A stretch of DNA of 64,000 nt from Ficedula albicollis (taxonomy: Eukaryota; Chordata; Aves; Passeriformes; Muscicapidae), in assembly GCF_000247815.1 (NCBI RefSeq), contig NC_021678.1, positions 25,063,036 through 25,127,035 on the forward strand. The letters run 5' to 3'. The position numbers and the translations under genes were made by a program. This document shows, one piece after another, positions 14,301-29,300 of the stretch; the stretch's first letter is position 1; every line of letters starts with the position of its first letter. A model generated the notes under the pieces. It was not told the origin of the DNA. It did not search any database and worked only from the letters and a program-made list of their open reading frames with translations.

Positions 14301-17300
14301 AGGAAAATTGTTAACAACAAGAACAATTGGAAGGCATGGCAATAATCTCCCCAGGGAAATGCTGCATTTCCTTACACTGGACCCTTTAAAGATCCATCTG
14401 GACAGGGTACTGGGCCACCTTGTGTAAATGGTGCTTTTGCTGAGAAAGGCTGGACCAGATGATCCTTGAAGTCCCCTTACAACCTTCTATGATTCAGAGA
14501 TTTAAAAGGTGTCAATTTAAGATCAAACCCCAAAGTCCCTTTCATGAGCGGTCCCATTAAAGGGACAAGAAATTTAATTTAATGTTTGCTATCATAGATG
14601 TATATTGGTCACCAATATAAGAAAATGGGAATGATGAATCTTGATGTTTACTTCCAACATGGTATTCTATGATTCTGACTGAGAAAGCTGAGCTGCCAAA
14701 ACTTCTAGCCACTGATCAAGTGGTTACTGATGGAAGAGGAGGAGAGGGGGGAGGAAGGCAGGAAAATGCTCTCCTATCCTTATAAAAAACTTAAGTGTTG
14801 CTATGTACCTTGAAACAAGAGAGAGAAAAACTCTTGGTGGAGTGTGGGGTTTGAGGTTATGACTGCAGTTCTAAGTTGGTGACTGGAATTTCAAGGGATT
14901 TGCATTGAAATACAGAAATGGGAAATATCTTAAGGACTCAGGCCTAACATTTACTTTCTGGCTTTCAGCTGGATATGAATCATAAAGGAAAAGTTTACTT
15001 CCCCAGTGTCGTGCAGAATTAGGCTGATGTGTCAAAGGCACACTGTAAGGATAGCCTTTATTTAGAGTCCAAAGACAAGCTCTGTTCTTTTTTCAGATGA
15101 AAAAATAATGTGTGACCATGAACTCTGGCTGCAACCCAGTTCTAACTTGTGATGGATAAAAAATATCTCATTACCAGCTCAATATTTTGATGCATAACAG
15201 TCTACTGAATTACTGCTATCAAAATAATTTCAGTCCAAAGCCTTGAAACTTATTTGAACTGGAATCTCCAGTGCAGAATGAAGTGACATATGGAGGTACC
15301 TAATGCATCAAGTTGTCCTTTAGGACTACTCTTAGATTCTTTCCTTTTTGTTGCATTTTTAAATTTTCTTATCATTGTATTTGAAAGGTTCATTGCTTAA
15401 CTAGGACCTTGAGTGAGGATTTTAGCTTTGGAGATGTTTTGTATTTGATACTGGTTTTAAATTGAAGGATTAATGTATTTAAGTGATTCTATGCATGGCA
15501 TGATGATTTTCCCATTAATTTAGAATATCTCTAGTGTCTTTTGTTCTGACACTGATAATTTTTCCCAATTAATTTAATTATTTATTTTTTTAAAAATTGA
15601 TTGTGTAGCTAGTAGGGTTTTGTGAGTAGGGCAGAACCACTCACACCAAGCCAATTGTAGTTTTGTGTAAGCTTTAATAATTCAATAGATATCTGAGGAA
15701 TGTTCAGTTCTTGCCCTAGCTCTCCTCAGAAAGGAGTTGATTTCTATTTCTGCATATTTCCAATACACTTCTTGGCGCATTAGTTTATTTTAGACCTTCT
15801 AATCTCAGTCCATCTAGAATTAGAAGATGTTCTATGCTATAGAAATTTACTGCATGATAAACTGCTCTTAAAAACACACTGACATTTAGATTCTTTCTCT
15901 CCTCCCACATATATTGCAATTCAAGGGGAAGAGAATAAAGTCTTCCCCGAAAAATAGCCTTTTTTTTTTTTTGTATGTTTGTTTAAGCAGGGTTTTGAAA
16001 AAATGGAGAGGAAGTGTGCTGAGCACTTTAATGTCACCAGTTGAAGATAATTGGCTGCTCTTTAGGGTGAGAAAATATTTTTCCAATAAAAATAGTGCAA
16101 ATATTTCTGGCACTAAGAAATGGGAAGCAAAGCAGATTACCTAGTGATCAAACAAAATACTTTTGAACAGTTTTCATAGTGGAAGAGATAATTTTCTGAC
16201 TCTTTGTGAAACTACCCTGCCCTCATAAACAAAACATATTTCCCATGATAAATGGTTTTGGACAGAAGCAAGGTGCAAGTTTATTTGAGAAAATAACTTC
16301 TGGGGATCTGCACCATTTTTAGCTCATCCAAGGATGTTTTGGTCAGAAATATTCAGATGTCATTTACAAAGCTGAGGAAGTTGTAGGCAGAAGAAAAATC
16401 CCTTAGGGTTTATAAGTGGCAAATATACGTGAATGCTGAATCTATTTTACAGGTTTTTTAAAAGAATTGATATATTTAGTTGAGTTTGAGCTGGAAAAAG
16501 AACTCTAGTGGGTCATCAGATGCCATCCCTCCTCATCATGCAAGATTGTTTTAATTACACAAGTACTTTCCTTCACAGATGAGTGTCAAGCAGTTTTGTG
16601 TCCTGCATTCTAATACATGTAATCCCAGTCCATGAAGTTTAGCATGCCTGAAGGGATTTTTGTCTTCAGGTACACTGTGGCTTATTGTGAGTTTTCTCCC
16701 ACATTTGTAACCTCCTGATGTAGTACAGACCTGCTATTTCTGAAAAGCAAGGAGCAGGTGTATTGACACAGCCACCAGCATGGTGGTCACGGGGGACTGA
16801 GTTTCATTCCTGTGTGTCTTCAAGAAGTTGTAGTGAACTTCGTGAACTTTTAGTGAACATTGGTAATTCATGTAACAATTCTTTGTGTTCAGAACTCTTG
16901 TAGAAGGAGAAGAGGATCACTGCTCTGGCTGGAAGCAGTTTTTCAGCATGTACAATAAAGATTTGATATTCAGATACTGAAACATGGATGCCATATAAGA
17001 GTCTAAGACACAGAACTGTCGTCTGTAATCTGCATCAGCAAAACAGAGACAGTGATCAACAAAGTATTTTATTCAAATATATTATGTTTGGTTTGAACCC
17101 AGAATCCTGAGCATAGATACCTTGTATCATTAGAAAATATTTTGAAAAATGACCCAATCCTAAAGTTCATAGTCAGAATTGCCCTTAACTTCCACATTAG
17201 ATTGCTGGAATAAAGCTTGGATTAAAAGTTCAGGAATTGTTCCAGTAAGTAACAAATAACTGAAAACAGCCTTGTTTACTCCTCATTCCTGTGTTCAGCA

Positions 17301-20300
17301 TGTATTTGAGAAGGAAATAAATCTGCTGTGCACCCCAGGGTAAAGTATATTAATCAACCAGTTATCTTGTTAAGGGAAAATAAATGACTCGCTGTGCTGA
17401 CTGAATACATTGCAGCGCACAGACTTTGCAGTGCTGGAGCAATCCAATACTGACTGTCAGCCATCCAGAATCTGCTAGAGAAGCTGAAATACTGGAGGAG
17501 TGCAGCAGCAGTGCAGCAATAAATTCAGAACCCATATTCTATAGGGTGGCCCAGAGCTAGAGGTACATTTTTAGTATTCACCTTTTGGCAGGTGTTCTTG
17601 TGTTAAAATAAGGGGTGTTCTGCTCTTTGCTCAGCAGCAAGATATGGACAATCTACAGCATCCCAGTCAGTGATGGGTTATCATCTTGTATGACAGTTGC
17701 AACAACAGAAAAACCCCACAAAAAAAATTCATCCCACAGGGACAGACTAGATTTGTTCTATTTCACTTCTCTTATTTTCATTCTTACTGTGAATAGTGCT
17801 GTTGTTGAGGGAACACATGCAGAAAGATGCTGCAGCTAAGGCTGTTTTGCAGCTGTTAGAGGAAGGCGGGAAGAGTCACTGTGGCTGGTTGGGTTTTTTT
17901 AGATAGCTGGCTTAAAATGGGACATAGGAGGACACAAGCTAGTGTAGAAAGAACCCCATTTCTCCACTCCTCTCTTGAGACATGCAGAGATGTGCTGCTG
18001 AGTGCACAGGAGCTGTGAACCTCAGCAGGGAGAGCCTCTGCCAAGTAGGGTGCAGCAGTCAGCCAATTGCTTCACCTCTTGGAGGCTCAGAGCTCAAGGC
18101 TTCCCATGCCTGTCTAAGTAGATACAGATCTTAAACAGGGGATGAGACACTTGAGCACAGCAACTGTCTTTACATGGACATTAGGATTCACTGTCTTTTC
18201 CCTTCCTTTAGTCCTGTTTCTGTTTCTTTGAATTTTAAGGAGGAGGCAAGGGGAGCTGAAATAGAACTCCTTGAAGAATAGCAGAGGCTCAGCTGTAATT
18301 ACAGTGAGTCTGAAGGAAGCCATGCATTAAAACATTCATGATTTCAGAATTGCTGTGTGTGTTTCTCAGATGTACTGTTATTTCTTAATAGGCTCCAAAG
18401 TGTAACAGGAGACTAGTCTTTCTTCCCTGAGGTACTTGACATATGCAGGGGAACTTTGCTGTCCTGTCAAAAAGATGTATGTAGGCTTTCCTGCCTTGTT
18501 GGACAGGTATTGTAGATTTAAGTGGTGGCTTGACTTTGAGATAGCTGTTCAGAGGTAGCAGTTCCAGAACACCAAAGGACTTGAAGCAAAGTGCTCTCAT
18601 CTTTCAGGGAAATCTAAAGATCTAAGTCAAGCAGGTGACTAAAGAGATGTAGGTGCCTAACTTAAAAATAGATGTTTCCAGAAGGAGCTCTGCAATCTCT
18701 CTGACCCTTCAAGGTCATCTGTCAGATCAGTCTGAGGCGAGAACAGAAGCTGGGTCTACTGGGAGTCCTCATCCCAAGCTGTCACCTGCAGGAACAGCTA
18801 ATCATTATCAACAGAGCTATGATAATTCTTCTTTGGTTAATCTAAAATTTAAAAAAATCTAAATGGCTATTGAATAGCTGAAGTACATGCTGTTACACTG
18901 ACATTAAAATACAGAGATTGTAAGTCAAATAGTCTAGATCTGAAGAAGAGACTTAAGATTTTTTTTTTAACTTTGTATAAAGTAATTATTATACAGTAAA
19001 AGGTTCCCCATAATATTCTTTGTGGACTTATTCACAGAAACCTTGTTGATTAGATTTTTATCAGCCTCTGATCTCCTCCAGGTCACTTTAGAGCTATGAT
19101 AATTCTTCTTTGGTTAATCTAAAATTTAAAAAAATCTAAATGGCTATTGAATAGCTGAAGTACATGCTGTTACACTGACATTAAAATACAGAGATTGTAA
19201 GTCAAATAGTCTAGATCTGAAGAAGAGACTTAAGATTTTTTTTTTAACTTTGTATAAAGTAATTATTATACAGTAAAAGGTTCCCCATAATATTCTTTGT
19301 GGACTTATTCACAGAAACCTTGTTGATTAGATTTTTATCTGCCTCTGATCTCCTCCAGGTCACTTTAAGACAAGCTGCTACTAGAATGCGAAACAAAGGT
19401 TTGTTTAGAGCTCTCTTCAACCCAACTGTCAAGCTGCAGACACTGTGAAAATAGTTGGAATATTTACATCAATCCATGTCATGTCAGGGGTAATTCTCAC
19501 CTTCAAGGAGCAGCTCCCTTTCATGTGTGTATATGTGTGTGTTTCTGCTCACACATATAGAACAGGAGATAATTAATTGATAATCTTCTGCATTATAAAG
19601 TAGAAACATTATGAGTAGAAACATTATGATTAAATGAGCTACTCTGATTAATAATTTTATAAACTCTTGTGTAATATCAATAGTAAAAAGGGTACTACAG
19701 CTGTTATTTCAGCAAGACACATCCATGATATTTTCTTTGGTTAGAATGTTAACCTTGTGTCTCAGAGTTCAGAAGTTGAAATGAGAGGAGTATATGTAAG
19801 TTATTTATTTGTTCATTGGAAAAAAGTTGTTTTCCTACACTCTTATCAGGGAAGATCTGATAGCAATAGTTCCTAGCAATAATAATAAAAATAAGTTGCA
19901 GTTGCACTCCAGGTGGAAATGTTCATACTTTGTTGTTCCTGGAAGAAGGTGATACTGCAGCATTCAGCTCTTGCTATTGAAAAAAACAGTCAAGGGTGAA
20001 GACCTTACAAGGTGCTCCAAGGTGTTTTTTCCTCTCATTAAGCTGTTTGGAAAATGTCAGTCAATTTGGTACAGCTTGCTCTGTGCCAAAGGAAACAGAT
20101 TTGCTCTTGAGAAGCATTATTATCAACTGGAGAAATAAGTTACAAGACAAGTTTGAGTGGTGCAAATTTCACCAAAGATGAGATTATCCCATTATTTCCC
20201 TCAAGCTGCTGATTTTCACTGGAAAACCCAAAATACCTAATGCAGCGTTAGTGTTGTCTCACTGTGAAAAGCCCTCAGTGTCCTCTTTCAAACATAATTA

Positions 20301-23300
20301 ATTTATCCAATAAAAATCTCACATTGGATAGTTAATGAAGTGTCTAGGTGATAATGAAAACAGGAGCTCTTCTAGGGAACTGCATCCTTGCAAGGGTGTT
20401 TGCTGATGGATGTGGAATAGACAGGAAAGAGCAGGAGCTTTTGGAAAGTGTTTATTGAGAAAGTTTATACTGCACATTTCTCATAGTGCTGGAGGCAACT
20501 TTCTTCTGTTATTATAAAATTTGTGAAGGTCACCATATGCTAATTTCTTTTCTTTACCTCATAAAACTTTTAAAGATAGATGTCCTGAGCCAACAACTAC
20601 TGCTAGATATACACAGTAACAAATAAATGTAGGGCTTATACAGCTAAAATGACTATGACTAGATATGCAGTCTGTATATGTATTTAATCCAGATTTCTGT
20701 GTCCTGTTTAACACTTATGAAGAGGAATCACCACCCCTAAGGATGCTTTGCTGCTGCATGGCATCATAAACAAAATGCCTCTGGAGTTCAGCACAGCACT
20801 GACATTTAGGTTATAGTGCCAATAAACAAGAAACTCCCTGTGGCACGTTGACTGACTTGTTATCCCCAGCAAAGCCATGAGGAACTGTAGAGTGCTTGCA
20901 CAGTTACTGTATTGCTTTCTCCACCTTACTAATTAAAATAAGAATTTTTATTTAAATAATTGAATGTTTTAGGGACTGCTGCCATACACTACATTGCACA
21001 CTTTTGCACTACATCTTTGTCTTGTTGAGTTTTTTCTTTAGATCAGTTGCTGGTGACAGGAACTGACATAAGTTAAATTTACTTTGATGCAAAGTTGGAT
21101 TTTTTTTTTTTATTGGTAATTCATGTGATAGAAAGCTTTTGGTGCATAATAGGAGTTTTGTGGGTTTGCTGGAGAAGACTCGTGGGATGCTGCTATGGCA
21201 GGTAAATTTGTTGAATTATCTATTTGGAAAGAAGCTGATAAAAATGAGGAAGCTGGGACTGCAGGGCCTATTTCTGCTGTGAATATATCTTCATTAACTG
21301 TATTGTCACCCATCCTCTCTGGTTCAGAAAACAACCCTGGGCTAACTAACAGAATATGCCATTTCCTGGTGTCATGGTGAGGGACAGGATGACACAGAAT
21401 GGGGTCACATCTTTAGAGCTCTATTCCAGCCTGGGACTGGTGAGTGCTTCCCACTCCCTGTCAATGGCTGTGAATGCCTTTCTGTCAATTGGGAGTGTGT
21501 CTGATGCTACTGATGGTTCTTCTCACATGGAAAAGCAAATGGGGCTGTGCTGCAGCAGCAATAGCTTCTTTTGAAGTAGGATCTTGCTGGGAAAAGTGAT
21601 TCTTCTTGCTGAAGATAGAGCCAACTTGTGACCACCTAATCCTGGACATTCAACTGAAATTTGCCAAATGCTAGCCAGTCTTCTGCAGACGAAAATAATT
21701 TTTTCTCAGTTTGCTGTAGAGCAAGCAGTCCAGGAGAACTGCAGAATATGGCTGAGACAGCACCTAGTTAAATTTAGGGGAAAGCACCACTTACTTGCCC
21801 ACCTCCCTCTCCAAATTAGTGGGTGAGAGATTTAGGGATGAAGAAAATTGCTGTCATAGCTGGGCCTACAGACAGACCTGAGCTCTTCAGAGATCCCCTG
21901 GGAAACAAATCTAAGATAGGAAGGGCTGTTCTAAAAATAATGTGCAATTTTATTTGCAGAATTTTTACAGCAGGTATCCCCAGAGGTGCTGAAATTCTCT
22001 TTGGAATGCCTGAAATTTAACTGTAATCCTCAGCCTGAGTGTCCCAGCGTGCCCTACATACACAAAATAAATGTGCCATCATCTCTCCACCATCATCTTG
22101 GCTTAGTTTGTGTCATAAACCACTGAAGCTCGTTGATGTTGTGGGCTCAGTCCTACAGTCAGACATCTGCTGAATTCCATGGGAATTTCGTGGTGGAAGG
22201 ATCCTGTAAAAAGCTTTGTTACTGTCCTAGACCTGATCTGAACACAGGTGCATTACTCTTACCAGTGAAGGCTTAGCAGTGTGGATTAACAGAGATATGA
22301 TGGATCTTTCTTCACCTCAAGAAGAAGAGTTGTGCCTTGCAGTGTGTTTGTGACTCTAAGTTCCTTCATCTCAAAACCTCAGAACTGTGGTGAGATGTGT
22401 GTTGTGATGGCAACCTGGTGTGAGGATGGAGGGAAATGGGAGGGGAGGCAGTTTGGGACGAGCCAAAGAAACCCAGTCATTATGGATTCACTTAATCTAT
22501 TACAGAAAACAGTTTTTCTTTATGAAGTTGTGGTGATATGGTTTTTTTTGGTAATTTCTTATTTGTTGTACGTAGAGATGGAAGCACCTGCACATGCACC
22601 TTGTGACTCACATAGAGTTACTCTTGTGGTTGCTATTTTCAAATTAATTGAAATTATTTTATTTCTTTTTAATTTCTGTGTCAGATCCTGGGGTAGAATT
22701 TCAGAAATTGTAGACATTTCTGTGAAATTTTGTAGAAATTTTTGTGAAACCTGTGGATAGAAGCTTCTGCTGAGGAGGAAAGAAGTATCCAGGGTTTTCT
22801 TTCAATGTTTTGCTGACGTATGGTGCTTCTAACCCAGTGACAAATTAATTGACCAGATGTAAAAGAGATGGACAGTGCTTAGCAAAGAAGGACAGGATAG
22901 GCATTGTAAGACATCTGGTTCTGCCTCTGTTGGGTTATGGATACAATATACATTGGACACCTAACGAGTCTCTGCTGCATAAAATAGATTCTCCTTACAA
23001 TAGAATTGCATGCTTTGTCTCTAAATGAGGTTATTATACACACCATTGCACAGTGTTTGAAGAGCTTGGTTGGCTGTTGTAGAGGGTAGGGAGAGAAAAA
23101 AATGGAAAACAGTTGCACTTAAGACCTTCAGTCTATGGATTGCGCCATATTTATCCAAATTACCATTACACTATTAAAAAATACAAATATATGACACATT
23201 CAGGGTTGAAGAGTCTATGGATTGCGCCATATTTATCCAAATTGCCATTACACTATTAAAAAATACAAATACATGACACATTCAGGGTTGAAATGTTAAT

Positions 23301-26300
23301 ATTGACTGGCCAGATTTTGATGAGATGGATTTTTCTTTTGCTGTTCTTTTTACCTTGCAGTAAGATCTTCTTTCCTCAGAAGGAAATACCACTATGAAGT
23401 GGCATAATAACTCTCTACTCAGACTGAATTATCAATTTAGTATTTGCTGCTATGAAAACCTCAGTCTGAGTCTCAGGAGGTTTTGATTTTTCCAGAGAAG
23501 AGCTCTGAATAGTTTCATTTATAAGGAACTCTTCCTCAGTGATCTGCAGAGTTTAAGGACAATGCTTGCAAAAGTAAGGCATGATTTGAAGTAATTCCGT
23601 TTTGGGTCCCAACTTGTGACTGTTGTAGTACATAGTTTTCAGAAAATTATGAGGTCTAAAAACTCCAGACTCCTTATGCTCTTGAAGACTGGACACATAA
23701 AATTTTACATCTTCAAAATAGCAAATCACTTCTGCAAACCATGGCTCAGCCACTGGGAAAGACCAAATGTAACAATTCTAGATGATTTGATGGCACCATT
23801 TCCCAGATCAACATACAAATTCTATGGTAAAAGTTGTAGAGAGAGCTTATAAATAGACAGTTAAAGGGGCTTTGTCAAATCCAGTGTAAATAATCACCTA
23901 TCCTACCTCCTTCTTGGCATTTTGTCTTCCTCAGTTACATCTTTTGTCTGATAGTGTCCTTTTTAATTCCAGTTTTCAATGTACCAGCAAAGGATGTGAT
24001 CTAACTAAATAATATTATTTAATTATCTTAGTTTTCAGTGTAGATAGTAAAACTATTGTAATGTGCAAAACTATGAAGGTGGCTTTTTTCAGAGCTTTAT
24101 TCCTTGGACTGAAGTACACTCTCAAGAAAACCCAGTACAGAAAGCTGTAAGTGGGTCCATGGTGTGGTTTCTTTTCAGGCATGGCAATATCCAACTCCCA
24201 CAAGTATTACTGTTCCAACATAAAGGATGAAGAGACATATGACAAAGAAAAATTACTTGGTAATTGTGCTAGTCATAATTGTTGCGGTTTATAATTCCTT
24301 TCCTTCTCCCAGAGCCCCAGCAGTTAAATTGAAAGGTTATATTTATATAAATCTCTGTGTGTGTGTGTGTGTGTGTACATGTGCTTTGTAGGATTTTCTT
24401 TGGAAGAAGTTACTCTTTTGTACAGACCTTTGCTGACATTTCTATTGCCAGCTCACATCCTGTTGGGTGAAGCTCTGATCCTTAATGTAAGGCAATGTGA
24501 CTCATAAGAAGAAAGATTGCAATAAGCACAGTTTCTAGTGTTTAGTTTCCCAGCCCTGGATACTCTTTCAGTAACTGCTGAGGTAGAGAGTGCTTGCTGG
24601 TGATGGTGTTCAAGAGCATTTCATTCGTGGTTTGAAGTAGCTGCATGTTTATCTTAATGAGCTCTCCCATTGCTATCACAACAACTTTAAATACCTTATG
24701 GCTAGTGAGGGAAGCCTGACACACAGGCAGATTTGTTTCTCCAAACACCTTCCTGACTGAGTAGCAATTTTCAGTGAGGTTGATTTCCACTCAGGCTGTG
24801 CTGCTGCCATAGTAGTTCAGTAAGAGCTCTGTTGCCCTTGTCTGTTCCTCAGGAGAAGGAGAAGCTGTACGTGGACCTGCGGCGCATGCTGGCCCGGCAG
24901 CCTGGCCCCGAAGCCACGGAGCAGCTGCAGCAGTACCGCAACATTCTGCGGGACAAGACCAAGCAGATCAAAGTAAGGGGTGCCCGGGGTCCCTGGGAGG
25001 GGCTGCAGGGACATCTGCAGTGAGCAGTGTGCCTGCCCCAGTGTATTAGACCAGGAAAGCCAGGCTGTCACAGCATCTCCTCAAGGGACAGCACAGAGCA
25101 GCAAACAAACTTCTTTTTGCACATTGTGCGACTTTATTTCATTAAAATAGAGGAAAAGTCTTATTACAATATGAATTAGCAGCACAATGCTGTAAACAGG
25201 TTTTTTGCATGAGCATTCTGGGATACTGCCAGCTTTTAATTCACCTTATTCTCCTTCCCTTTATTTTAAACTGTTAATATCTTTAAGAAGCAAATCAAAA
25301 CCATTTTGATTTCTTTTTAACAAACTAGTGGGTATATACTGATAATCCAGTCTTAAGCTATTGTTATTTCTCTTGCCATGTGTACATGTGTATTTAGATT
25401 TGCAGATTTTGTGGAGATGACAGGAGGAACCTGTTCTAACCCCATCAGTCAGAGGGAGGAGTTCCTGCTTGCAAAAGAATCTTGTCGAAAATTTTAAAAG
25501 CATAATGCTAAAAAACGAGTCTTTGATAGAATTCTACAATATTCTTTGAATAAGCTGATCTTCTCTTATTCTTGCCTGCATGAGAGATCAGTCTCCCCAG
25601 GAGTTCATCTACTTCTGCAGCTCCTCTCTCTGTTGAAGTCATCATCCCCTGTTCACTGCATCATAATCACGTCTATACTAACCATGAGGAAAAAATGCAG
25701 GAGCAAATGGGCCCTTAGGAAACAAAGAGGCTGTTATGCAAATCTTAGCTTTCCATGGAGAAGAAAAACAATGTAGAAAATGTAAAATAGAAGCTAAAGT
25801 TTAGCTAAACTGAACGTGATTTGAAGTTCTCCTTACAGTCCTTATTTGTCCTTAATGCAGTCAATTGCTACTTTGTATTTCAGGCACAGTGTGCTGTGGC
25901 ACGATGCTGTGCATGTCATTTTGGGGTGCCAGGTCAAGCTATTACCCTTTTGAAAGAAAGAATGTGCACTATACATGTGCCTCCTTTTTTAGAATTTCAC
26001 TGATTCACATGAAAGGGCTTTGTATTCATATTTACAGTGCCTGGTACTACTTTGACTGTGTGGATTACTCCACTTAACAGTGCATCCCTGTGAATAAACT
26101 CCATTATTATCAAATAATTCCCTGATTTATTAAGACCTTAGTTTTGGATTTTTGCCCAGCTTTATGTCCCAGAAATTAGGAGCTAATGTATTTATTAATG
26201 CCATTCCCATTAATCTTGGAGCATATTTTACATGTTGTGTTACGGTTAAATGGCATAACCTTTATTTTGTAAGACGCTTTTAGGTGAGCAGAGGTGAGAC

Positions 26301-29300
26301 CAAATGAAACATCAATATGGAAAAAGAAGTATGGTAGAAAAGGATCATGTCTTACATCATCAAATATAAAAGGAGAAAGTGCTTGTAAAAGTACTCAATT
26401 TTGTGTAAGTGAAGCATCATCTCCCATTTCTGCTGTTTGTGTTTTTTTTATTAGGTTTTGTCCTCAGAACTGAGTGTGTGCGAAACACAGAGCAAAGAAT
26501 ACAAACATGAAATTGAAAGACTTAACAATGAGCTTCTGGAAGTGAAAAAGAAATATCTGGCTCAGAAACGAAAGGAGCAGCAGAAGAAGTATGAGAAAAC
26601 GACAGTTTTGTCTACACAACTTTCTGCACAAACTAGATTTTTGTTTTAGACCCTTTTGATCTGAATGTGGCCAAATTTGACTGAGGTGGTACAGTTTTTT
26701 TGCCTAATTTTCCTGAATGATAATTTTCCTTCGTGTTACTTCAGTCTGGTCTGGATTTACCATGATCGATGGCCAGGACAAGAACATCCATCAGAGATGT
26801 TGCTGAATACATTCTGCAGTCCAGTTAAATTATTCATACCAATGAGATGGTGCCCAGAGAACACAGATTAGAGTCTTGTCTCTGACATCAAAGCATAGAA
26901 TTATCGAACAGTTTGGGTTGGAAGGGACATTTAAAAGCCATCTAGTCCAACCCCCCAGCAATGAGCAGGGACATCTTCAACCAGATGAGGTGCTCAGAGC
27001 CCCAGCCTGACCCTTAATGTTTCTGGGATGGGGCATCTCCCACCTCTCTGGGCAACTTGGGCCAGTCTTTCACCACCCTCATAACAGAAAATTCCCTTCT
27101 TATATCTGGTCTAAATCTACCCTCTTTTAGATAAAAACCCTTTTCCCTGGTCCTGTTGCAACAGGATTTCTGGGCTGTGAGTGCACATGGCTGGCTCATG
27201 TCCAGCCTCTCACCGACAGCACCCCCAGGTCCTTCTGGGCAGGGCTGCTCTCCCATCTGTTCATCCCTCAGCCTGGATTGATGCCAGGGGTTGCCCTGAC
27301 TCAGGTGCAGCATCCAGCACTTGGTCTTGTGGAACCTCAAGAGGTTCCCAAGGGCCCACTTCTTCAGTTCATACAGGTCCCTCTGGATGGCATCCCATCC
27401 CTCAGGTGAGTCAACTGCCCATTCAGTTTGTTGTCATTCAAAAACTTGCTGAGGGTGCTGAGAGTGAGCTTGACTTAATGAGAAACTTCTAGATTTCTGC
27501 AGTCAGATGATGTGATCTCTTACCAAGATTTTCTGTATGCATAGGAAGCCTGTCTTTCCACTCATTTCCATCCTCAGCCTAAGCCTTACTCACACACTAA
27601 AGCCAACAGTTCTTTACTGTTGCTGAACGTAATTCAAAGTTGCCTTTAAAATTTCTTCCTTAATCCCTTTTCAGACAGCAAACTACTTGATGACTAAATT
27701 AGCAAAGTAATCAGTGATAAACAGCGACTTTTGTCCATCTGCAAATTGCATAATGTTACCTTAATGTTTGGAATTAGCAACAATTGTGCAATGCTAATGG
27801 CCTTTCTGGAGCTTTAGGATCAATATGTGAGGCTACCATAATGCCTGATAATCTGTTTCCAGCAGCTAAATGTCTCCTCCACAGTAGATTTGATGTTTCT
27901 ATTTCAGACTCTGGCATCATGTCTTTTTTTTCATAAAATGAGCCCACATTTTGTTGTTATATCTCACCTAGAAGTAATTCCTGTCACAGACTCCACTTGT
28001 TAAGGACATAATTGCTTTAAAATAAAACAAAAATACTATGTGAGTTGATGGTGGCTGAACTGGGGCATGTTATACAGTGAAAGGAAATTCATACTGGAAG
28101 TCATTTAGTGCTGGATACACTGTTTATAGGTTCAAGATAAATACCTGCCACTGGGGCAGCAGTCAGGTTGTTCTTTTGGGCAGGCATCTCTGTAGTCTGA
28201 TGAGCATTGGTGCCTTTGTGACATTTGTGTTTTGGAAGCACATTCAGGTACTGTTAGTGGTGCTTCTGCAGGCTGGCATCACTTGTGGCCCCACCACAGC
28301 TTCAGAAGGCAGCAGCATCATGCTGCCAGCCCTGGCTTGCACCTCTCCTGTCTTGTGGCAGCCGAGGGGTGGTGCTGGGCTTTGCTCTCCTCTCCTCTCC
28401 CCTCATTGCTTTGTACCCCAGTCAAGCCTGTTGGACTGCATCCTGTTTTGAAGAACACAGAGGCACAACTGCAACTCCTGCTGTCTCTAGGCTGTGCTTT
28501 GTGTTGGCAAGGGAAAACCTTGTGCAGCCCTGCTTCTCCAGCCTGCCAGTTGTGCAAGACACATCTCTGGCTTTCTGCAGTAGAGAGAACCTGTTGTGCA
28601 GTCAGGTTCTTCCCCAAGGAGTCCTTGTCCCTGCCACACAGCCATTCCACAGCACTACTGCCTCAGGCAGGGCTGGACATGCAGTGCCTGCTGCGTGGAT
28701 GCTGGCCAAAGAGCCAGGGCCATTTGACTCACACAATCTCAGATTTCTCCAAGTCCCAGCTGACAGAAAACCACTGACTTGATTCTCTATCTTGCTGGCT
28801 AATGTTAACATCATGTCTGAAATAAACGTAGCTGGCTCTGCTAATAAAAAGAGGATCCTACAGGACGATAGCATTAACAACATTATTGACTACCCTGGTA
28901 TGAAAGAGAATTAATACTCTCAGATAACCTTACACAAAGTTATCATCTAAAGCTTTTATTGATTTGCACAAGATAGCTTTGAGTTGTGATTTAACATCTT
29001 GGTACTGAATAAATGCAGCTCTGCATGTGATGCTGAAGGAATATAGTGACAGCAGGAATTTAACTTTGTTTTGTGTTAAAAATGAAAATTAAATGTTTAA
29101 GGTTCTGGTTGTGAATTTGAAATCCTCCTTTTCAGCTCTCTGATTCTGAATGTTGCTTTTCCCAGTTGTGTTAGCCATTCTTTTTCTATCTCTTCCTTTT
29201 TTTAACTTCAGCTTCTAGAACCCTTCCTGCATCACTATTTTCCTAGTTGCTTCTAGCACCAGGATCCCATTTTGATCTTGATAAGCATTTGTGAGAAAAT

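Larger units (their letters stand above)
7328..24852 (+). other. CFAP58: CFAP58 intron, about 17.5 kb
   Basis: By far the largest intron here. It contains a CR1 retrotransposon copy (about 13590-14500), a detached CR1-like tail near 14650, tandem duplications at 12030, 18814, 19599 and 23131, and a TG microsatellite at 24356. No nested gene was recognised on either strand; the longest open frame (22332-22760) looks like chance. Confidence 0.75.

Noticed and set aside
21110..21580. Region with open frames on both strands and a GTGTCATGGTGAGGGACAGG motif considered as an LTR fragment
   Set aside because: No terminal TG..CA pair, target duplication or poly-A signal in LTR order could be found.
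22332..22760. 142-codon open frame with a hydrophobic stretch
   Set aside because: AT-rich intronic sequence; the hydrophobic part comes from T-rich DNA, there is no Kozak or splice support, and no family resemblance.
28077..28782. Three overlapping + strand frames of 124-181 codons in a C/T-rich stretch
   Set aside because: Long frames in all three phases at once indicate composition, not coding. No family was recognised, and the segment lies inside the last CFAP58 intron.
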